From Mermis nigrescens (Eukaryota > Nematoda > Enoplea > Mermithida > Mermithidae), in NCBI GenBank assembly GCA_036768485.1, contig JAVLUZ010000151.1:4241912-4305911 (forward strand): a stretch of 64,000 bases of DNA, read 5' to 3'. Positions 11,901 to 21,593 of the stretch are shown here, piece by piece. Under the pieces are notes generated by a model. That model had not been told where the DNA came from. It ran no database searches and worked only from the letters and a program-made list of their open reading frames with translations. Position 1 is the stretch's first letter; the number at the start of each line of letters is the position of its first letter. The position numbers and the translations under genes are program-made.

Positions 11901-12003
11901 CATCACCGATTAAAGTAGGTACATTATGTGGGCGTTTTCCGTGTCCATGCATGCAAAACCTACTTAATTTCTTAAGCCCAAGTTGGGCATGGGTAGAAAA
12001 TTC

Positions 12004-12462
12004 AAATGCGCACGATGTGAATAAAAGTTGCAGTTTAAATTTATATAATGGTCACAGAAGTGAATGCATTATAAAAAAAGCGTCGCTAACAGATAATTTC
12101 ATGTTTAATTTTGTTTACAATAAAGAATAAGAAGAATTCGGCACGAATAACATAATGTAACTAAAGAGCTGAATAATGGAATATGCCTAGACCGTATGTG
12201 CGATATATTGTGACAATAGGAAATATTAACAGACTCGCTTATTTAACATTTTACGGTTGATTATTTTAAATCACATTTACTTTGTGATTCAGTCGCACTT
12301 TAGAAGAAATATGTTTCTAGGTTTCTAATTCAATTCTTAGCACATATTGCATAACTGTAGTGCTAATTTTCCATTTTATATTAGGGGATTCGGGTACCGG
12401 GTAGTAAAATTATTTTCTACCTGGGTGGCGGGTACCCGTTCGGGTACCCGCGTGCACCTCTA
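12004..12462 (-). mobile_element. Truncated copy of the GGTACCC hAT family
   Basis: The reverse complement of the left end of the complete element at 42437-44651. It ends in CGTGCACCTCTA, the inverse of TAGAGGTGCACG, preceded by CGGGTACCCG-type palindromes. Shared interior landmarks include GCGCACGATGTGAATAAAAG and GCGTCGCTAACAGATAAT. No opposite terminus is present. Confidence 0.75.
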
Positions 12463-12640
12463 CTAAGAATCATCTTAAAACGGCGCAAAGTGCCAGAAAA
12501 TTGACATTTTTCCTCTTGAAATACAATTTCTGCCATTATAAAGATATGTAGAACACACAAAATAGTGATAGCAAAAACGAGCTGAATGATCAAGACGATT
12601 AGCAATTTGTCACTTCTGTGCTTGTCATTTGCATACGTAC

Positions 12641-13083
12641 CATAGTTTCCCAAGGTCGAAAGTTCAGGGGTTAAATCCCAAAATTTAGGACCAATAAATT
12701 TAGAGTAGCCTTTTTTGCAGGTCAAATATGAAAAATGGCTAAAACATCCTGTATAACATGTTTTAATGTGAAAAACTGCATTTTTAACTACATTTTATCC
12801 CATTCTGACTAGTTCCGTCACTCTTGAGAGTAAAAAATATAAGAATCCATCGAAAATTTTGGCTTTTCAGATCATTTTAAGTTCATTCTAGGTATTTTAT
12901 GGGTAAACAAAACAGAAGTGTATTAGTCAGCGCGAAGCGGGAAAAAAATTCAATGTATTCGTTGCTTTTGTACCCAAATCATTGCAGAAAATGTTTGATA
13001 GCTTAAAATCGTCTGACAGTGATTCAAGTCTCGTACTCCAAGGTGGGGGTAATACCCCCTCACCCCCCCCATGGGAATGTGTG
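12641..13083 (+). mobile_element. Non-autonomous hAT-like element, CATAGT family (443 bp)
   Basis: Starts CATAGTTTCCCAAGGTC and ends GGGAATGTGTG. Flanks ATACGTAC (12633-12640) and ATACCTAC (13084-13091) match at 7 of 8. It is strongly similar along its length to 25826-26273. It contains a hairpin box relative, CAGCGCGAAGCGG. Non-coding. Confidence 0.75.
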
Positions 13084-14391
13084 ATACCTACCTTTGAATC
13101 AAATTAAAATAATAGCTTGTTAGCTTTGATCTATATTAAACTAATCAATCCTATTGCTGCTGTACCCACATCACATGGAGCATATGTGTCCTATATTGTT
13201 TGTACTCATATACTCATATTATATGTATTACAAATCCTCGGTCCCTCGGTCCCTCGGCCCTCGGCCTCGGCCTCGGCCGAGGCAAGGATTTCAAAGTTCC
13301 TCGGCCTCGGCCTCGGCCGAGGGAAAAAAGACCCTCGTCCGATCCCTATCTTTAAGCCGCGCCGCGCCAATTGCAACGGTCTAGAACTTCACTAAGATTG
13401 AAAATCCTCATCTTCTGCACGGATTTGGCTAGTTTTTGTAATGCAAAAATGCGTTTTAGAGAGCGAAAATTTCAAAATTTTCGGTCGCTTCACGCCATTT
13501 GATAAATTATAGTTTTTATTGTCAAAAGCGACTTCAGAATTGGCTAAAATGCTTTATTGAAGGAAGGAAATTCGAGTTTCAACAGAAATAACGTATACTG
13601 ATCTTGATATTTCTAGTAGAGCGCGTAATTTTTACATAAAAAGTGCATCAAAGACCTCTATTACACGAGTACATAGGATTTTCTACTTAAAAACACTGAT
13701 TTTTTAGCACAAGCGCTCTATTTTTTACGTTTTTAGACTTCCCGAAAAACGTGGAAAAGGGTGGAAAAAGTGGGAAACAATTAAGGGTCTGCTGGTCTGG
13801 TCTATAATGTCAACCAAATCGCTGGGAAAAACGGTGTTCTATAACGCATTTTCACGATACAAAAATTTTCCACAATGTGGTTTACAAAACGCCCAAATGT
13901 ATGAAAACTGGTGGTTGGTTTCTGTTTAAGAGAGAATCCCAGCTTTGCCAGGATATTTCGAAAATTGTCGCAATTTCTGTCGGTTTTCTTATGAAAGTTA
14001 AGTGACAAAGTGCTTCAGCCGAAGTTTTGCCCAAAATGGAAAATCAATCTGAATTCGTAATCGGCAAGCATAATTAACCGGAAATATGATTTTTGAAAGT
14101 TTTTGCATCGATGTACAAAAATGGCAACTTCTTCACCTAAAATTGCGGTCAAAACAGACAATAAGTGTCGGACTCGTAACCAGCAGTGATCGGACCGAGG
14201 GTACTTTTGGACCCTCGGCCTCGGCCGAGGCCGAGGCGACTTAAAATCCTTGCCTCGGCCGAGGCCGAGGCCGAGGCCGAGGCCGAGGCCGAGGCCGAGG
14301 GTAATGCCGAGGGTCGAGCTTATATACCTATACCCATAAATAGTACTCTTAGAATATTTCATATGTACATGAGCTAGAGAATCATCGTAAT

Positions 14392-14628
14392 ATTTAACAC
14401 TTTATCGAACTAAAATAAATGTTTATTGGTGTTGGCCAGAATTTTTATTTCAATCTGATGAAGCAGATAATTAATCATCGAAATCTAGATCATCTGAATC
14501 AAAGTTAGCCTCATCTATTTCGCCTTGTTGTGCTATTGTGTTATCGTCGTCGTCAGCCATTATCAGATTCTTTAAAGTCACACTATTATAACCAACTGCT
14601 TTGAGATTAGGCTTTACAAAAAAGAGTT
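14392..14628 (-). pseudogene. Inverted partial copy of an acidic coding tail
   Basis: Reverse-complement match, close to 90% by eye, to 17040-17275. Complemented, it encodes a diverged version of the same acidic aspartate- and serine-rich C-terminus. The two copies sit near opposite ends of the hAT element 14184-17609, so the element carries a duplicated and inverted gene end. It is too short and altered to be functional. Confidence 0.5.
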
Positions 14629-15075
14629 TTTAAAAGTTTTATGGTAGCAGACGAATGCGAGAATTACTGTTCTTTCTGATCTATCCAGTAGCGGGAGGGG
14701 GCGGTATACAAACTTTTCCAAAAAAGTCAAAAACAGGTCCAAAATTTTGCCCTCAACGCGCGAAATAGCATTTTTCGGTGTTTTACATTGTATACTTTTA
14801 CATAAAATCACTTTTGAAGTCATATTTTTCTTAAAATTTTAGAATTTTCGACAATTTTGTGCAACAAAATCATTAAATTTCTAAGACTTTAACAAAAATC
14901 TGGCGCGAAGCGCCGAGAAATTTGCAAAATTAAGGCGGATAGACGTCTAAAAGCATGATTTACTGCTTGATTTCCTGTATCTATAGCATTTGATGCAAAA
15001 CATTGAAATTTTTTATTGAAAATAGAAGAAAACTATGCAAAAATAACTGTTTCTGCTAATAAAATTGTTTTGAAA

Positions 15076-15889
15076 CAGGGCCTGGTTTCACCACAAAGCT
15101 ACGAGTTACGAGTTACGGGTGACAGTTTCATGAGTATGGGCTACGAGTGCTACAAATTTCCGTTTCACCAAAAACTGAGATTTACGAGCCACGAGCTACG
15201 AATTACGAGTTCTACGAGTACTTTTTACGAGTGTTTTTTTCACGAATAAGGCTGGGCGGTTTCACCAGATATTACGATCGAATGTTCTGAGTGAAAAGAT
15301 TCGTAAATTTTGTGATATTATCACAGATCAAAAAGGTCCGTAGTACTCTTGAAGAAGTGGCAGACTAGTGCGTTTAATAGTTTTCTGGTTTGTTTTTTTT
15401 CAATTTGTTTCACTTTCGTGCACACACCTAAATAATACATATACTGGCACCACATGTAAAGGGTAAGAAGATTAGCATTAAAAAATAATATATTTTTTAA
15501 GAAAATGTTTCAGAGAAATCCCATGAAATTCGATTCTTTAGCTGCATTCCTGAGTAGTAATTCGAAATTTTATTTCTTTAGCCCTTGTCAGTAATGTTTG
15601 CAGCTTTTTTATGAAAAATATTACAATCACTTCGACATTTTTTCATGAATTGCTATTTAGGTGTGTGCACGAAAGTGAAATCAGACATTTTTGATTAGAT
15701 TTCTGAAAATTAGAATTTCATCGCACTTCCTTTGGAAAAGAGCCGACTGCATATTTTATGTACGTATTAATGACAACTAAGAATGATGTGTTAAATTTGA
15801 AAATTGAAATAATACGCTGTGATATACTTTTAGCTCCGTAACGTCTCTGAATCTGATTTAATTGATTTTGTTTATAAATTATAATAGTA

Positions 15890-15935
<46 letters not shown>

Positions 15936-16513
15936 TAATTATGATTATTATTAGTATTAGTATAATAATAATAATTATTATTATTATCATTAGTATTAGT
16001 AGTATTCTTATTATCAGTATTATTATTATTATTATTATTATTGTTATTATCGTCATTATTATTATTACTAATATTATTATTTTCGTTTTTATTTAAAGTT
16101 GTAAATTTTCTGAGAAGCTTATTAATTCTTGTTGACTAAATCCCAAACATTTCTTAACACTTTCTATGTTTTTCTATTGAGCGGCATAAAATCTGCAATT
16201 AATTACATAATTATGCTGTTTAAAACAGAGACAATGACTAACGAAGAATGTCATACACAACAGAAAAGATATACATTTTATTATGAGTACTCGTAAAAAG
16301 GTCCAAAAAGTACTCGTAAAAAATGAGTTTTTATGAGTCCTACGGAAACCCTGGTGAAACCCTCGTAATACGAACTCTTAATCCGTTGCTCGTTACTGAT
16401 AACTCGTAGTCGTAATTCATAACTTGTAAAAAGATGGTGAAACCCGATTTTCCCGTAAAACGGAAGTCGTAGGACTCTTAGGAGTCGTAAACTTATGGTG
16501 AAACCGGGCCCAG
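15076..16513. mobile_element. TIR element with GGTTTCACC ends and TACGAG subterminal repeats
   Basis: Left end CAGGGCCTGGTTTCACC is inverted at the right as GGTGAAACCGGGCCCAG. About 170 bp at the left and 220 bp at the right are filled with TACGAGT and its complement ACTCGTA plus internal GGTTTCACC copies. No convincing target duplication is seen, so the superfamily is unsure. The core contains an ATT microsatellite. No transposase is recognised. Confidence 0.65.
15880..16085. repeat. (ATT)n/(AAT)n microsatellite
   Basis: About 200 bp of imperfect AAT then ATT trinucleotides. It produces a false poly-isoleucine frame on the minus strand (15718-16056). Confidence 0.95.
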
Positions 16514-16596
16514 GTTGCCAAGAAAGTAAATAAATGTCATTAATAGGTATCATCCGGCGCGCAGCGCCGGAAAAATTTGAGAAATTATGGTCACTG

Positions 16597-16690
16597 ACGA
16601 CCAAAAATCATTGCAAATTGCATATCCATTCTTTATCTCGCCAAATATTTTGGCCAATGGGGAGCGGCCGCCCCCTTAAATCCGCCTCTG
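16597..16690. mobile_element. Truncated end of the GGCGGAT hAT MITE family
   Basis: The phrase TTGGCCAATGGGGAGCGG followed by CCCCCTTAAATCCGCCTCTG resembles the right end of the 373-560 element. A related fragment without the terminus lies at 19865-19920. No left end is found nearby. Confidence 0.5.
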
Positions 16691-17025
16691 CATGTAGCGA
16701 CTGTACTTTCCGATCCATGTAGCAAAAAGACGCTTTTGGTTGTACAAATTACATTGTGAAATTCAACGCGAAGCGCGAAAAGTCTTTCGCGATTATTCTC
16801 AAATTTCATTTCGAAAGGGGCACTTTCCCCCAATCCCCCTGCATACAAGCCTGAGCTCTACGTTAGGGTTAAAATAGGAACTATATGCTATGCAGGAAGG
16901 TCGGTAGGATACTTAATCAGTGATACTGATACACAAAACCTCTAAAATAAAAATAATTCATGACAATGCGATGGAAGAATAGAAAAGCTGTGGTGAATGA
17001 ATGACAGACAAATGTTCAAAAACTC

Positions 17026-17199
17026 CTTTTTGTAAAGCATAATCTCAAAGCAGTTGGTTGTAATAGTGTGACTTCAAAGAATCTGATAAACGATGACGAC
17101 GACGATGATGCAATAGCAAAACAAGGCGAAATGGATGAGGCTAACTCTGATTCAGATGATTTAGATTTTGATGATGAATTATCTGCTTCATCAGATTAA
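17026..17199 (+). pseudogene. Open coding tail with acidic C-terminus, possible hAT transposase remnant
   Basis: An open frame of about 58 codons ends at TAA 17197-17199. Its last 35 residues are acidic, with a DDDDD run and the ending DDLDFDDELSASSD. It is followed by a 3' region shared with the inverted copy at 14392-14628. Its position just inside the right end of the hAT element is where a transposase C-terminus would be expected, but no conserved hAT motif is visible. It could be another captured gene end. The upstream coding region is missing. Confidence 0.4.
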
Positions 17200-18069
17200 A
17201 ATCAGAATTCTGGCTAACATCAATAAACATATAAACATTAATTTTAGTTGAATAAAGTGTTTAATATTGCGATTATTTTCTCTGCACTGTACTTCCGATC
17301 CATGTAGCGAGCATGAGAAATAAAACTTAGTCGTCATATGAATATCAATTGGCACTTTGCTGTATGTAAGATAGTGTAACTGGATACGCGCCTAAAACCA
17401 TAAGAAAAGCCAATAGGTAAGAAACAGCCTGTGTACTGCAGATGCATTCTAAATACTCAATATTTAACGGATATATTAAACTTATTCAAATTTTATTTTA
17501 ACCCTCGGCGCCTCGGCACTTTTCAGCTCGGCGCCTCGGCACTTTTCAGCTTCGCCCTCGGCGCCGAGGCCGAGGCTCCAAAAACGCCGAGGCCTCGGTC
17601 CGATCACTGGTAACCAGCATAAAAAACTACCTCAGAATACCGACTACAAATTAGAATTGAACTGGAATGAAATGGATTAGGTACGGAACGGAATAGAATA
17701 AATAATATGTGCAACGGCGGAACGCAACGCATCGCATTATGTACAAGCTATAGTAATAATTTATTTATCCAAATAACGAGTAAATTTCTAACTTAACTAT
17801 CGCAATACAATTTCGGTAAAAAGGGCTATATAAAGTTAAAAAAAATATAAAATATATGTGCCACAAAAAAAGTACTAACACTGAGAAGTGCCCAAAATCT
17901 GCCTGTCCCCTGGAATAGTGCTAAAATGGCACTAAAAGTGCCAACCTGGCAACATTGCTCGTTTGTAATCTAGCTGACTACAGTAATTGAATCAAAACAG
18001 CTTTTCTGCGCAGCAATTATAACTTTTTACGTATTGCATAAATTCTCACAGCCAAACTGCGTAGGAACA

Positions 18070-18241
18070 TATAAGCTGTTTCACACATGTTCGATCACAA
18101 ATCATAAAACTATCTCTGACAATAAGCTGATAGATTACAATTATAGCATTTATCTAATATATAATTATCGTAACCTCTATAGGCTTACTGTCGATGAAAA
18201 TTATTACAATTTATGCTCGAAGTTATGTGAAAAAGACTATA
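18070..18241 (+). mobile_element. TATAGTCTGTTTCACAC-type TIR element, short copy
   Basis: Starts TATAAGCTGTTTCACACATG and ends GTTATGTGAAAAAGACTATA. It shares the start, the AACTATCTCTGACAATAAG block and the GGCTTACTGTCG block with 18406-18673 but lacks the IS3-like segment found there. Related ends occur near 56570 and 58125. Confidence 0.55.
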
Positions 18242-18405
18242 AATAAGTTTACACTGTGACAGATTTAGTATAAGACTATTTTTGAAAGAACGAAGGATGC
18301 CTCAAACATTAAGCTTATATATTGTTTAAATTTAAAGAGCATACAGGCTTAACAGAAGCTAAACTGCTTTGGATAAATCGTGTGACCGGCCATCATCTAA
18401 AAAAT

Positions 18406-18673
18406 TATAGTCTTTTCACACAACTTCGGTCATAAATATTAAAACCATCTCCGAACAATAGGTTGTTGTTGTTGCCAGTTCACGAGCCATAGCTGGATTA
18501 ATAGAGTATTACTAGAAAAAGTTTTTGTCAGCATGGATGGCACAGGACGCTGGGTTGATAACGTGTATATTGAGCGTTTTTGGCGAGGATATATAATTAT
18601 AGTAACCCTCGGCTTACTGTCGTTAAAATTCCTTAGAATGTACATATGCACCAATTTATGTGAGACAGACTAT
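18406..18673 (+). mobile_element. TATAGTC-type TIR element carrying an IS3-like segment
   Basis: Starts TATAGTCTTTTCACACAAC and ends with the inverse ATGTGAGACAGACTATA (268 bp). The outer parts align with 18070-18241, and the middle carries a 37-codon piece of IS3-type transposase (18476-18586). The target duplication is ambiguous because the ends are AT-rich. Confidence 0.55.
18476..18586 (+). pseudogene. IS3-family-like DDE transposase fragment (catalytic Glu region)
   Basis: Thirty-seven codons read QFTS, then a W seven residues from the Q, then VSMDGTGRW, then DNVYIERFWR. This is the C-terminal signature of IS3-type (rve-fold) transposases: the QFTS following the second catalytic Asp, the SMDG-GR loop, and the DN...IER block with the catalytic Glu. 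The spacing from where that Asp would sit to the Glu fits DD35E. The Asp itself is absent, because the sequence turns into TTG repeats just upstream. Homology also stops after FWR, where the usual K-YE block is missing. It sits inside a small eukaryotic-style TIR element. It could come from the eukaryotic IS3EU group or from a captured bacterial IS. Confidence 0.65.
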
Positions 18674-18942
18674 ATATGCTATCATGTCATCCAAAAACTT
18701 TACACGCTCGTTGCTAACTGGATATGGAATGGAATGTAAAAAACAATTTTTCAAAATTATCTATGTATTACCGCACCTTATGTGCATCTGTAATGCGGAG
18801 TCACTTTTTAGAGGTGCTGCAAGCTTCATTTGTCCGAGAGCTTTTTCAGCAAATCTTTTCCGAGGCTAAAGTAAGTCTATTTTCCCTACTTACTGTAGGT
18901 CATTTAAAGATCAAATAAGTGTAGCTAAGTGTGAAAATAGTA

Positions 18943-19014
18943 GCTGCGACCGGGACTCGAACCCGGGACCTTGGTTGACCGGACCGCTGCTCTTACCAGC
19001 TGAGCTATCGCAGA
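18943..19014 (-). tRNA. tRNA-like sequence, probable pseudogene or tRNA-derived repeat
   Basis: On the minus strand a 72-nt cloverleaf can be drawn. There is a six-pair acceptor stem with position 1-72 mismatched, and a good A box (TAGCTCAGCTGG). A perfect T arm CCGGG-TTCGAGT-CCCGG contains a canonical B box. The anticodon arm is degenerate, with three of five pairs, C at position 33 and a nominal GGT anticodon. No CCA or poly-A tail follows. An active tRNA is unlikely. A minus-strand frame through it (18925-19137) is an artefact. Confidence 0.45.
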
Positions 19015-20028
19015 CGATTTCGAAAGTGTAAGTGTTCTACTTACAGGAAGGAAGGGTTTTTGAATAGAGTTTCTTACGCATAATTTATTCTCGTCTTCCA
19101 GCACATCATGCAACATGCGGGGATGGAATTCGCGCATTCAGCTTGTCATACATAAATCGACCGTTAAACACAATAGACAAACATTTTAAACATCGCTAAA
19201 AGCTTCCGCTTAGAGTAGTTGTAGAACGCTTGATTGTTGTTGACGCAACACGGTTCGATTCCTGATGCACGATTTTTATTTAGCGCAATGATGCTTTAAG
19301 TCTGTCTGGATGGTTTAGTGCATTAAAAATTGAAGAATAGCGGCCGTTCGCCCCCACTCAAGTTTTCTGTCGAGTTACAGTAAATCAGTTAGTTAGGCAT
19401 ACTGTAGCCTTCGAAAAAATTTACCGAAAAACTTTTGAATAAATGAGAGAAACTATGTAAACAAGATCAACGGTACAGCGCCACCTTATACACGTAATGT
19501 ATGATAAGACGGAACCTTCAACGAAAGCAGTATTTTAATGCGCTTTTAATCTCTATTTCGCCTAATTAAGCTGCTAGACCTTCTCTTTTCTCTGCCTGGT
19601 TCTTCAATCGCTTTGAACATACATTTGTATGTCGAATCACAAATTGCTTATGTATGACTTTAGAAGCTTGATTTACTGCTCGATTTCCTGTATTTGTTGC
19701 ATTTGACGCTGGACGTCGACAATTTTTTAACTTGTGCTCAAAAATAGAAGAAATGTATGCTGAAATAGCTGTTCCTGCTCTTGTTATTGTTCTGGATGCT
19801 ATTACATGAGCAAAAGATGGCTTCCAGATTGTAAGGACAGTAAATAAATGACCAAAAATAATTTAAATTTTATATCCATTCTTTATATCGTCAAATATAT
19901 TTGGCCAATGGGAGAGCGCACCCTACTTACTCATGTACTACATAGTCATACATATGTATACTATTTGAAAAATGAGTTTGCTAAGCGAGAGTTGTAAACT
20001 AAGAGAAACTTAAAGTTTAAACCTGCCA
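19015..20028. other. Unassigned stretch
   Basis: No gene is recognised. 19865-19920 resembles the right-end region of the GGCGGAT MITE family, and 19962-20028 is the 3' tail of the Penelope-like remnant next to it. Confidence 0.4.
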
Positions 20029-20400
20029 CTACATTATGAAGAGAATAATAAAAGATTTTAAACTTAAAGTAAATGAAAAATGTGGGATGTTGGTAAATTG
20101 AAACAAATTTGAAGGATATGATGAAACAGTATTGTTGAGAATAGGACGATCACGTGCTATGTATAATGACTCCTTGATTAAAAGATCAAAAGAGTTGGAT
20201 GCTCGACTGATAAGCTTGAAGCAATCTGATGTAATTGGATGATTGCTATTTGAGATACGTTTGTGAATAGCAGATAAGCTATCACCCTGAATTGGCTCTC
20301 CTGTAGCAAATGAGATGCCAGTATGCTATGCAATTCTACTCCCAAAATGTCGGCGAGTTTCGCCAATGTAACTAGCCCTACAGCCAGCCATACTAAAAAA
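20029..20400 (-). pseudogene. Penelope-like element remnant: GIY-YIG endonuclease C-terminus
   Basis: Reading the minus strand from about 20390 down gives A-G-C-x-A-S-Y-I-G-E-T-R-R-H-F, then G-S-R-I-A, an in-frame stop where Glu-His would be expected, and then SAIHKRISNSNHPI. The fragment continues with a C-F-K-L-I block and ESLYIARDRPILNN. This is the GIY-YIG domain and C-terminal tail of Penelope-like retroelements, with the catalytic Arg context (ETRRHFGSR) and Glu context (ESLYI) visible. The frame ends at a stop at 20029-20031. The internal stop and the missing reverse transcriptase make it a dead fragment. Its 3' tail recurs at 39158-39300. Confidence 0.8.
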
Positions 20401-20636
20401 TTAGGCTTTGATATATAAATGATTGTAAATTTATCAGACATTTCGTATAAAAATTTTATTATTAAAAGTTTTTTCAACAATGTTTTAGATGAACATTTAT
20501 TATAAAGATGGAATAATGAATAATAAATAAAATGAGGCTTTATACTATGTAAATAAAAAATAAAGAATTAATTTAAATCATTGTACCTGCGTACATATGT
20601 GCATATGTATGCACTCGTTCATAGAACATCCACGTA

Positions 20637-21420
20637 CGCGCCCGCTTCTCTTGCGCCAAAATGGCCGCGCCAATACGTCTTTACATGAGAAAAATACTTG
20701 CGCCAAAAGAGCCGCGTCAAAACGGCGGCGCCAAAATGTTACTGCGCCAACGGGGCCAACCCTAATATCCTGCAAGTGTTTCCCCCGCGGTGGGAGAAAC
20801 GTTTCTCCCATCGAAATTTTCCCCAGTGGGAGAAACGTTCCTCCCATCAATGGACTCGCTGTTTCTCCCGTTTCACCTATACTTATCATGGTTTCGCCAT
20901 TTCTCCAATGCTCCGGGTGTTGTGGTAATACCTATGCTTATCATGGTTTCGCCGTTTCTCCCAGGCTCCGGGTGTGGTAACTTAAGGTTATCATGGTTTC
21001 GCCGTTTCTCTCAGGCTCTGGTGGTTACCTATGCTTATCATGGTTTCGCTGTTTCTCCCGTTTCTCCCAGGCTCCGGGTGTGATTACCTGTACTTATCAT
21101 GGTTTAACCGTTTCTCTCAGGCTCTGGGTTTGGTTACATTGCTTATCATGGTTTCGCCGTTTCTCCCGTTTCGTTCAAGCTCCGGTGTGGTTACTTATGC
21201 TTATCATGGTCTCGCCGTTTTTTCCGTTTCTCCCAGGCTCCGGATTTGGTTACCTATGCTTATCATGCTATTTCTTTCTTCCTATCTTTTTCATTAGTAG
21301 GATTTACGGGTTGGGCCCGCCAACGTGTCTTTGCGCCAAGAGGGCTGCGCCAAAACGACTGCGCCAAGGCGGTGGTCACGCCAAAGTGGCCGGGCCGAAC
21401 CGGCTTCGCCCAAACATCCC
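20637..21420 (+). repeat. Minisatellite (47-60 bp units) flanked by GCGCCAAAA-type boxes
   Basis: Eight imperfect units, each beginning near TTATCATGGTTTCGCCG and containing CTCCCAGGCTCCGGGTGTGG, run from about 20880 to 21265. Both flanks (20645-20760 and 21320-21415) are studded with GCGCCAAAA/G in the same orientation. It is probably the inside of a decayed transposon with subterminal boxes. The several overlapping plus-strand frames here are array translations. Confidence 0.75.
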
Positions 21421-21593
21421 ATTCCGTTAATGGTGTTCATGTACGTGTTTAGTCCTTGTCAGACTTAGCGCCTCTGTTGCGACACTCAAGTCTGATTGCA
21501 CTTAAAGTTTATAATCTGCAAGATTTGTTCTTTTGACTGCAAAGTGATCACTTTCATTTGGATAATACTCTGTTTGTGTTTTTCTTCTTTAGG

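Larger units (their letters stand above)
10742..11907. mobile_element. Nested hAT-like element with inverted 18-bp minisatellite arms (level 3)
   Basis: Flanked by perfect 8-bp duplications GATTAAAG (10734-10741 and 11908-11915). The ends share GTGTCTCAACAGCCCC in inverted orientation, and each end runs into an array of about 18-bp units (CCCAACAGCCCCACCAAT on the left, its complement on the right). The glycine- and proline-rich frames on both strands (10591-11139, 10665-10973, 11618-11918) are translations of these arrays, not genes. Confidence 0.75.
10469..13348. mobile_element. Nested hAT element with CCTCGG subterminal arrays (level 2)
   Basis: Starts TAGGGATCGGACGAGG and ends CCTCGTCCGATCCCTA, an inverted pair. 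Flanks TCTTAAAG (10461-10468) and TCTTTAAG (13349-13356) match at 7 of 8. Both ends carry CCTCGGCCTCGGCCGAGG palindromic arrays. It has received further insertions (10742-11907, 12641-13083) and holds a fragment of a third hAT family (12004-12462). The original transposase gene cannot be recognised. Confidence 0.8.
14184..17609. mobile_element. Nested hAT element with perfect TSD GTAACCAG (level 2)
   Basis: Ends are CAGTGATCGGACCGAGG and CCTCGGTCCGATCACTG, with identical 8-bp duplications GTAACCAG at 14176-14183 and 17610-17617. GCCGAGGCCGAGG arrays lie inside both ends. The element contains two inverted copies of one coding tail (14392-14628 and 17026-17275) and a second TIR element (15076-16513). 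Confidence 0.85.
9504..17957. mobile_element. Outer hAT element, interrupted by two nested hAT elements
   Basis: Ends are CAGTGTTGCCAGGT and CAACCTGGCAACATTG. Flanking octamers CTAGTTTG (9496-9503) and CTCGTTTG (17958-17965) match at 7 of 8. Both ends carry subterminal repeats of the form AAAAAGTNCC, a common hAT pattern. Removing the two nested hAT insertions (10469-13348 and 14184-17609) leaves about 2.1 kb of the original element. No intact transposase is visible in the remaining segments 9504-10468, 13349-14183 and 17610-17957. The two middle segments contain GCGCGAAGCGCC-type boxes in both orientations. Confidence 0.7.

Noticed and set aside
10591..11918. Proline-, asparagine- and glycine-rich proteins on both strands
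   Set aside because: All frames are translations of the 18-bp minisatellite arms. Several frames and both strands are open at once.
15718..16056. Poly-isoleucine protein on the minus strand
   Set aside because: It is the ATT microsatellite read in frame.
18476..18586. Bacterial contamination of the assembly
   Set aside because: The IS3-like piece is only 111 bp, lies within a TIR element that has a sister copy nearby, and is flanked by AT-rich eukaryotic repeat DNA.
18925..19137. Minus-strand protein containing IAQLVRAA...VPGSSPGRS
   Set aside because: This is the familiar spurious translation of a tRNA sequence, not a gene.
20597..21430. Several overlapping plus-strand proteins of 76-145 residues
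   Set aside because: Translations of the 47-60-bp minisatellite and its GC-rich flanks. All three frames are open, and no domain is present.
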